From assembly GCA_032251315.1 (NCBI GenBank), contig JAVVEE010000084.1, forward strand, positions 1-9,703: a stretch of DNA of 9,703 nucleotides, read 5' to 3'. The translations under genes and the position numbers were made by a program. This document shows positions 5,725 to 9,703 of this stretch, in pieces (position 1 is the stretch's first letter; every line of letters begins with the position of its first letter). The stretch is from LH-M37 sp032251315 (GTDB lineage: Bacteria; Pseudomonadota; Gammaproteobacteria; SZUA-229). The notes beneath the pieces were generated by a model. It was not told the origin of the DNA and made no database searches. It saw only the letters and a program-made list of their open reading frames with translations.

Positions 5725-7428
5725 ATGAGATACCGAATTCGTTTTTTACTTGCTGCTGCTTTTCTGTTGTTGTTTTCAAGTAACGCGCAGGCCGCCAGCA
5801 TTGTGGCTTCGCTGGATCGCAGCCAGATTTTTATCGATGAGTCGTTCCGCGTTATTTTTGAAGCTGATGGCTCGGTTGACGAAGACCCGGATTTCACGCC
5901 GCTGCGCAAGGACTTTGAGATTCTAAGTCAGAGCCAGAGCACCAGCATGTCTTTCGTGAATGGTCAGTACAGTAAAAAGGCCATCTGGAGTCTGGATTTA
6001 ATGGCCAAAAAAAGCGGTAAGCTTACTATCCCGTCAGTGGCCTTTGGCAAGGATTTCAGCCCCGCGCTGCGCATTGATATTAAAGACCCCGCCACCGCTA
6101 AAAAACCCTCTGCCGGCAATGATCAGGACGTTTTCGTGCAGGTGGAGATTGATGAAAGCCGGGCCTGGGTGCAGTCGCAGATCATCTATAACGTGCGTTT
6201 GTTCAGCCGTATTTCCATGTCCCAACTGGGAAGCAGCGAACCCGAAACCAGTGACCCGGACGCCATCATCAAACAGCTGGGTGAAGCCGGCAGTTATGAA
6301 GCCTTCAGAGATGGTGTGCGTTATGCGGTGTATGAAATCCGCTATGCGGTGTTCCCGCAGCATAGCGGCATGCTGGAATTCAAGCCCATGGTTTTTGAAG
6401 GTCGCATCAATCGTGGTCGTTCCCGATCTGTTTTCGACCAGTTTATGAGCAGTGGTGAACTCAAGCGGGTTCGCTCGGACAGTCTCAGCATCGAGGTGCA
6501 AGCCAGGCCGTCGAATATTCATTCAGGCGAATGGCTGCCGGCTAAAAACATCGACCTCACCGAAGAGTGGTCGGAGGATGTCACCCGCCTCAAAAACGGC
6601 GAACCGGTCACCCGCACCATCACCATCACCGCCCAGGGAAATATGGCGGAAAGCCTTCCCGATCTGGCCGAAGATGAAATTAAGGGATTAAAACAGTATC
6701 CGGATAAAGCCGCGATCAACAACCAGGTCACCGATCAGGGCGTGACCAGCAGCAAGCAAATCAAGATTGCCTTAATTCCCACCCGCGCCGGTGATTTCAC
6801 CCTGCCCGCCATTTCGCTGGCGTGGTGGAACACCGCCACCGGAGAGCAGGAAGTGGCGCGCCTGCCGGAAAGATTAATCCGCGTGCAGGGCGAGGCCGCA
6901 TCTGCTACACCCACCGTTGCTACTAATTCTGCGGCACAGACGGTCGCTGACAGTAATGAACCGGTGAGCCTAACGCTTTCCTCTTCTCAAATTGCGCAGG
7001 CCGGTTACTGGCCGTGGCTGAGCGGTACACTGGCCCTGGGCTGGCTGCTGACCCTGATTGTACTGCTGCGTAAGAATCCCGCCCCTGTCATCGCCAAAAC
7101 AAAACGGGCAGGGCCTTCGCTGCGCGCGCTGGCAATAGAGGTGCAGAAACAGGCGGACAGCAACCGTGCTGGTGAAACCAAAGATGCCCTGCTGGCTTGG
7201 GCCAGAGTCTGCTGGCCGGGTCACGCTATCAGCAGCCTTGCCGATATCAACGAGCGGGTCTCCACTGAACTGGCCGGTGAAATTGACGTCCTCAACGCTT
7301 CACTTTACAGCCCACAACATTCGTCGTGGCAGGGTGAAAAACTGCTTAAAGCTTTCAAAGCATTTCGCCCCCGACAGACTGAACAGCGCCACGAACCTGC
7401 CCAGCCGCTGGAATCGCTATATAAATAA
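5725..7428 (+). CDS. batD: BatD-like periplasmic/membrane protein
   Basis: 567 aa. The N terminus is a clear Sec signal peptide: MRYRIRF, a hydrophobic run, then SSNAQA-AS with cleavage predicted after residue 23. A large beta-rich extracytoplasmic region follows to about residue 425. It begins VASLDRSQIFIDESFRVIFE, matching the BatD pattern of 'conversions' of immunoglobulin-like strands, with later blocks KSGKLTIPSVAFG and PTRAGDFTLPAISLAWWNT. A single membrane span at about 429-448 (GTLALGWLLTLIVLL) is followed by RKNP and a cytoplasmic tail of about 115 residues. BatD ('oxygen tolerance') proteins accompany BatA/B, and the exposed domain probably contacts their periplasmic VWA domains. 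It lies 255 bp after batBC, behind three repeat structures. The ribosome binding site is weak: only TTGAG about 10 bases upstream. Confidence 0.92.
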   Translation: MRYRIRFLLAAAFLLLFSSNAQAASIVASLDRSQIFIDESFRVIFEADGSVDEDPDFTPLRKDFEILSQSQSTSMSFVNGQYSKKAIWSLDLMAKKSGKLTIPSVAFGKDFSPALRIDIKDPATAKKPSAGNDQDVFVQVEIDESRAWVQSQIIYNVRLFSRISMSQLGSSEPETSDPDAIIKQLGEAGSYEAFRDGVRYAVYEIRYAVFPQHSGMLEFKPMVFEGRINRGRSRSVFDQFMSSGELKRVRSDSLSIEVQARPSNIHSGEWLPAKNIDLTEEWSEDVTRLKNGEPVTRTITITAQGNMAESLPDLAEDEIKGLKQYPDKAAINNQVTDQGVTSSKQIKIALIPTRAGDFTLPAISLAWWNTATGEQEVARLPERLIRVQGEAASATPTVATNSAAQTVADSNEPVSLTLSSSQIAQAGYWPWLSGTLALGWLLTLIVLLRKNPAPVIAKTKRAGPSLRALAIEVQKQADSNRAGETKDALLAWARVCWPGHAISSLADINERVSTELAGEIDVLNASLYSPQHSSWQGEKLLKAFKAFRPRQTEQRHEPAQPLESLYK

Positions 7429-7463
7429 AACAGTGTTAATTCATTAAAATGGCACAAAGGCAC

Positions 7464-7490
7464 TTGCATTCTACAATTAACCTTTATATT
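7464..7490 (+). promoter_or_regulatory. Weak candidate promoter upstream of the YeeE/YedE gene
   Basis: TATATT (7485-7490) is a good -10-like hexamer. The best upstream partner is TTGCAT (7464-7469), at a short 15-bp spacing. The 94-bp gap after batD and the change in function suggest a separate transcription unit, but the -35 match is poor. GTTAATT (7435-7441) and AATTAAC (7475-7481) form a loose dyad around this area. Confidence 0.25.
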
Positions 7491-7511
7491 CTGACGGCCC
7501 CATAAGATCAT

Positions 7512-7517
7512 AAGGTG
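7512..7517 (+). promoter_or_regulatory. Shine-Dalgarno for the YeeE/YedE gene
   Basis: AAGGTG lies five bases before the ATG at 7523 and supports that start. It is clearly better than the sites of the preceding Bat genes. Confidence 0.7.
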
Positions 7518-7522
7518 TCACC

Positions 7523-8782
7523 ATGAGTTTTGAATATTTTCCCGAAGCACTCTCGTTTTTTCTCTGGGGTGCATTCATCCTGGCCGTCATTCTCGGCGCT
7601 GTCGTCAACAAAACCAACTTCTGCACCATGGGCGCGGTTTCCGACATGGTCAACATGCAGGATTACGGTCGCCTGCGCGCCTGGATGCTCGCCATCGCCA
7701 CCGCCATTCTGGGCGTGACCCTGCTCGAATATTTCGCCATGGTGAATGTCAGCGACACCTTCCCGCCGTATCGCGCCAGCCAGCTGATTATTGGTGAGAA
7801 CCTGATTGGCGGCTTCCTCTTTGGCATCGGCATGACCTTCGCCAGCGGCTGCGGCAACAAAACCCTGATTCGCATCGGCGGCGGCAACCTAAAATCAGTA
7901 GTGGTATTTGCCGTCATGGGCATCATCGCCTATTACATGATCATGCCGTTTCCCGGTACCGATAAAACATTCTTCAGCGTCCTCTTCTACGACTGGATTC
8001 GCCCACTCTCAATCAACCTGACCACCCAACAGGACATCGGCGCCATGATCGGTGGCGAAGATAACGCCATCACACGACTGCTCAGCGGTCTGGTCATCGG
8101 CCTGGCCCTGCTCGTTTATGTCTTCAAATCCGTTGATTTTAGACGCAGCAAAGACAATGTCCTCGCCGGTCTGGTCATCGGTGCAGTGATTCTGGGCGGC
8201 TGGCACTTAAGCAGCAACGTCAACATCGAAACCTTTGGTGAGACCCACACGCTGAGCTCCTACTACGACAACTGGGCGATGCTCGCTGACGACAACGAAG
8301 GCAAGCCCGCTTCCGGTCGCACCCTCAGTTCGCAGTCCTTCACCTTCGTCAACCCGATTGGCCAGACCTACGGTTACATTAAAGATGGTCTGGACAACAC
8401 GCTGCTAACCTTCGGTCTGGTTTCAGTATTCGGCGTTATTCTGGGCTCACTCATCTGGGCGCTGATTAGCCGTTCATTCCGCTTTGAATGGTTCCACAGT
8501 GCTAAAGATTTCTTTACCCACGTCATCGGCGCCGCACTCATGGGTTTCGGTGGTACGTTAGCGCTCGGCTGCACCATCGGCCAGGGCATCACCGGTGTCT
8601 CCACGCTGGCACTCGGCTCATTCCTGACTTTGATTGCCATCATCTTTGGCAGCGCGCTGACCATGAAAATTCAGTACTACAAAATGCTGCATGAAGACGC
8701 CGGATTTGTTGCTGCTTTAATCACTTCTCTGGTTGATATGAAGTTGCTGCCCGCATCTATGCGTAAGCTAGAAAATATGTAG
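7523..8782 (+). CDS. YeeE/YedE-family sulfur-compound transporter
   Basis: A 419-aa polytopic membrane protein of the YeeE/YedE (Sulf_transp) family, whose characterised members take up thiosulfate through a relay of conserved cysteines. All three Cys motifs are present: NFCTMG (Cys34), SGCGNKTL (Cys110) and LGCTIGQGITG (Cys350). Hydrophobic segments are visible at about 10-28, 53-75, 93-110, 123-142, 186-203, 213-227, 293-315, 333-349 and 361-382. It is longer than the roughly 330-360 aa of typical members because of two polar stretches, about 143-183 and 228-290. The second contains SSYYDNWAMLADDNEGKP. No TusA/SirA-like domain or partner gene is adjacent. The family is certain; thiosulfate as the actual substrate is inferred. 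It is probably its own transcription unit, with nothing linking it directly to the Bat genes. Confidence 0.93.
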   Translation: MSFEYFPEALSFFLWGAFILAVILGAVVNKTNFCTMGAVSDMVNMQDYGRLRAWMLAIATAILGVTLLEYFAMVNVSDTFPPYRASQLIIGENLIGGFLFGIGMTFASGCGNKTLIRIGGGNLKSVVVFAVMGIIAYYMIMPFPGTDKTFFSVLFYDWIRPLSINLTTQQDIGAMIGGEDNAITRLLSGLVIGLALLVYVFKSVDFRRSKDNVLAGLVIGAVILGGWHLSSNVNIETFGETHTLSSYYDNWAMLADDNEGKPASGRTLSSQSFTFVNPIGQTYGYIKDGLDNTLLTFGLVSVFGVILGSLIWALISRSFRFEWFHSAKDFFTHVIGAALMGFGGTLALGCTIGQGITGVSTLALGSFLTLIAIIFGSALTMKIQYYKMLHEDAGFVAALITSLVDMKLLPASMRKLENM

Positions 8783-8944
8783 AGTTTGGTGGATATGATG
8801 TGGTGCAAGGATGCGCTGTTGATAAATCCAGGGATGGTTTCCGGCATCTCGAATACATGTGAGAAATCCTGATTTTACTCTTCCAGCATTAATAATCTGT
8901 TATTACTCGTTCCCATGATCCTGCGTGAAAATACATACATTCGC

Positions 8945-8960
8945 GTAATTATGTAATTAC
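8945..8960. promoter_or_regulatory. 16-bp inverted repeat, candidate operator
   Basis: GTAATTA and TAATTAC are perfect 7-base arms separated by TG. The size and symmetry suit a dimeric regulator, but none is identified. AT-rich DNA makes such matches less significant. Confidence 0.3.
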
Positions 8961-8980
8961 CACTGAACCGGGAAACCCAT

Positions 8981-8996
8981 TCTTGATCAAGATCTC
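8981..8996. promoter_or_regulatory. 12-bp palindrome overlapping an FNR/CRP-like sequence
   Basis: TCTTGATCAAGA (8981-8992) is a perfect palindrome. Overlapping it, TTGAT-CAAG-ATCTC (8983-8996) matches eight of ten defined positions of the FNR/Anr consensus TTGAT-N4-ATCAA. It lies about 70 bases before the small ORF and about 200 before the DUF2254 gene. Oxygen-responsive control is a guess from the match alone. Confidence 0.3.
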
Positions 8997-9008
8997 TTGA
9001 ATCATCGA

Positions 9009-9028
9009 TTACAGATACCCATCTGTAA
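9009..9028. promoter_or_regulatory. Perfect 8-base inverted repeat (TTACAGAT/ATCTGTAA)
   Basis: The arms 9009-9016 and 9021-9028 are exact reverse complements around ACCC. No T-run follows, so an operator or small RNA hairpin is more likely than a terminator. The regulator is unknown. Confidence 0.35.
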
Positions 9029-9061
9029 CACATACTACAAAACGCACAAGGGACATACTAC

Positions 9062-9163
9062 ATGCCAAAAGCACAAAACCACCATGACCATAAAAACGTA
9101 CTATACAAATTACGTATAGTGCGTTATTTATGGTATCCGTCTAATATATTTTCAGTCCCGTAG
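9062..9163 (+). CDS. Possible small ORF, 33 aa, unknown function
   Basis: ATG at 9062 follows CAAGGGA with about eight bases between them, a fair Shine-Dalgarno position. The frame runs to TAG at 9161-9163 and gives a short basic peptide beginning MPKAQNHHDHK, then VLYKLRIVRYLWYP. It has no recognisable domain and no clear membrane span. A hairpin (9095-9125) lies within it, so the stretch could instead be a leader or structured 5' region for the DUF2254 gene, which starts 29 bases after the stop. I do not recognise it. The support is only the start context and an open frame short enough to occur by chance. Confidence 0.22.
   Translation: MPKAQNHHDHKNVLYKLRIVRYLWYPSNIFSVP
9095..9125 (+). repeat. 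Hairpin with 12-base arms before the DUF2254 gene
   Basis: Bases 9095-9106 pair with 9114-9125 around a 7-base loop. All positions pair apart from one T-G wobble (9099/9121). The core is ACTATAC/GTATAGT. No T-run follows directly, so it is not a standard terminator; it could be an operator or an RNA leader structure. Confidence 0.5.
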
Positions 9164-9178
9164 GACATGCGAATGAAT

Positions 9179-9185
9179 GAGGAGG
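9179..9185 (+). promoter_or_regulatory. Strong Shine-Dalgarno for the DUF2254 gene
   Basis: GAGGAGG lies seven bases before the ATG at 9193 and contains the full anti-16S core. It fixes this start and predicts much stronger initiation than for any other gene in the window. Confidence 0.8.
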
Positions 9186-9192
9186 CGTTGTC

Positions 9193-9703
9193 ATGAAAGT
9201 GCAGGTTTTCAAAACATGGAATCGGGTTCACTCCAGCTTCTGGTTTCTTCCCGCAGCCATGGCCAGCGGGGCGATGGTCCTGGCCTTCGCAACCGTCGCC
9301 TTGGATACGCCGGTGACGGACTGGTTGACGCTTAATTGGGGTGTCACTTTCACCGGTGGCGCGGAGGGGGCGAGCTCCTTGCTGGGGGCAATCGCCGGTT
9401 CAATGATCACCATAGCCGGGGTGGTCTTCTCGATGACCCTGGTCGCCCTGTCGCTTGCCTCGTCACAGCTCGGACCACGTCTGCTCCGCAGTTTTATGCG
9501 GGACACCAAGACCCAAATGGTACTCGGTACGTTCGTCGCTACCTTCTTGTACTGCCTGCTCGTACTCCGCACCATCCGCCATGCTGAGGAGACCCTCTTC
9601 GTCCCCCATCTGTCTGTCGCCCTCGGTGTGCTACTCGCGGTGGTGAGTGTGGGGGTGTTGATCTATTTTATCCATCATGTGTCTGTTTCTATCCAGGCCA
9701 ACG
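9193..9703 (+). CDS. DUF2254 domain-containing membrane protein (3' partial)
   Basis: The frame is open from the ATG at 9193 to the window edge (170 codons). The start is MKVQVFKTWNRVHSSFWFLP, followed by a first span at about residues 18-38 (AAMASGAMVLAFATVAL). The hallmark DUF2254 stretch comes next: a second span GSMITIAGVVFSMTLVALSL, then ASSQLGPRLLRSFMRDT and QMVLGTFVATFLYCLLVLRT. FVPHLSVALGV and VGVLIYFIHHVSVSIQ lie at the edge. DUF2254 proteins are predicted inner-membrane proteins of unknown function, usually about 400 residues or more, so most of the C-terminal part is missing here. The gene uses CTC, GTC and GGG codons more freely than the Bat and YeeE genes, which may hint at a different origin. 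No functional link to the transporter is visible. Confidence 0.88.
   Translation, partial: MKVQVFKTWNRVHSSFWFLPAAMASGAMVLAFATVALDTPVTDWLTLNWGVTFTGGAEGASSLLGAIAGSMITIAGVVFSMTLVALSLASSQLGPRLLRSFMRDTKTQMVLGTFVATFLYCLLVLRTIRHAEETLFVPHLSVALGVLLAVVSVGVLIYFIHHVSVSIQAN

Larger units (their letters stand above)
8783..9192. other. 410-bp AT-richer intergenic region with several dyads
   Basis: There is no sizeable gene here. From left to right, the first 100 bases show nothing I recognise and no clear terminator for the transporter gene. Then come TAATAA/TTATTA (8890-8905), GTAATTA-TG-TAATTAC (8945-8960), the 12-bp palindrome TCTTGATCAAGA (8981-8992), TTACAGAT-ACCC-ATCTGTAA (9009-9028) and a longer hairpin at 9095-9125. 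One small ORF is possible (9062-9163). The composition and density of dyads look regulatory rather than coding. Confidence 0.6.

Noticed and set aside
7435..7481. GTTAATT/AATTAAC as a terminator after batD
   Set aside because: Seven AT-rich pairs around a 33-base loop with no following T-run make a poor terminator.
9228..9575. Minus-strand ORF of 115 codons near the right edge
   Set aside because: It is antisense to the DUF2254 reading frame, which has a strong ribosome binding site and family motifs.

Overview
The window looks like chromosomal DNA of a gammaproteobacterium. The coding DNA is moderately GC-rich. The gene order moxR - DUF58 - DUF4381 - VWA - VWA/TPR fusion - batD is the arrangement known from that class. 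A long YeeE/YedE-type sulfur-compound transporter next door would suit an organism that handles thiosulfate or related sulfur species, but genus and species cannot be read from the sequence.

Bases 2-7428 hold a six-gene MoxR/Bat cluster, all on the + strand: a MoxR AAA+ ATPase (5' end outside the window), a DUF58 protein, a small DUF4381 membrane protein, the VWA protein BatA, a fused BatB (VWA) + BatC (TPR) protein, and BatD. Charge distribution around the membrane segments suggests that MoxR and DUF58 are cytoplasmic. The VWA domains of BatA and BatB, the TPR part and most of BatD would be periplasmic, and DUF4381 would be a single-span linker. The likely picture is a chaperone-like ATPase acting with a membrane/periplasmic VWA complex. 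Such complexes are linked to envelope stress and aerotolerance in other bacteria, but their molecular substrate is not known.

Three inner junctions (DUF58/DUF4381/batA/batBC) are packed to 1 intervening base or 4-base ATGA overlaps. The other two (moxR/DUF58, 153 bp; batBC/batD, 255 bp) are filled with inverted-repeat elements. Two are related hairpins that begin AGTTGGC and are followed by T-runs. The third is a 90-bp palindromic element with CTGTCAT/ATGACAG ends. The DUF58 gene after the first gap starts at a TTG with no visible Shine-Dalgarno sequence.

Bases 7523-8782 encode a 419-aa YeeE/YedE-family transporter with the three conserved cysteine motifs and its own good ribosome binding site. 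Bases 8783-9192 form a 410-bp AT-richer intergenic region with several perfect or near-perfect dyads, an FNR-like sequence and a possible 33-codon small ORF. From 9193 a DUF2254 membrane protein with a very strong Shine-Dalgarno runs off the right edge.

I see no tRNA, rRNA, CRISPR array, transposase or phage gene. The gene content is a known but biochemically poorly understood cluster. The most unusual material is in the intergenic DNA.
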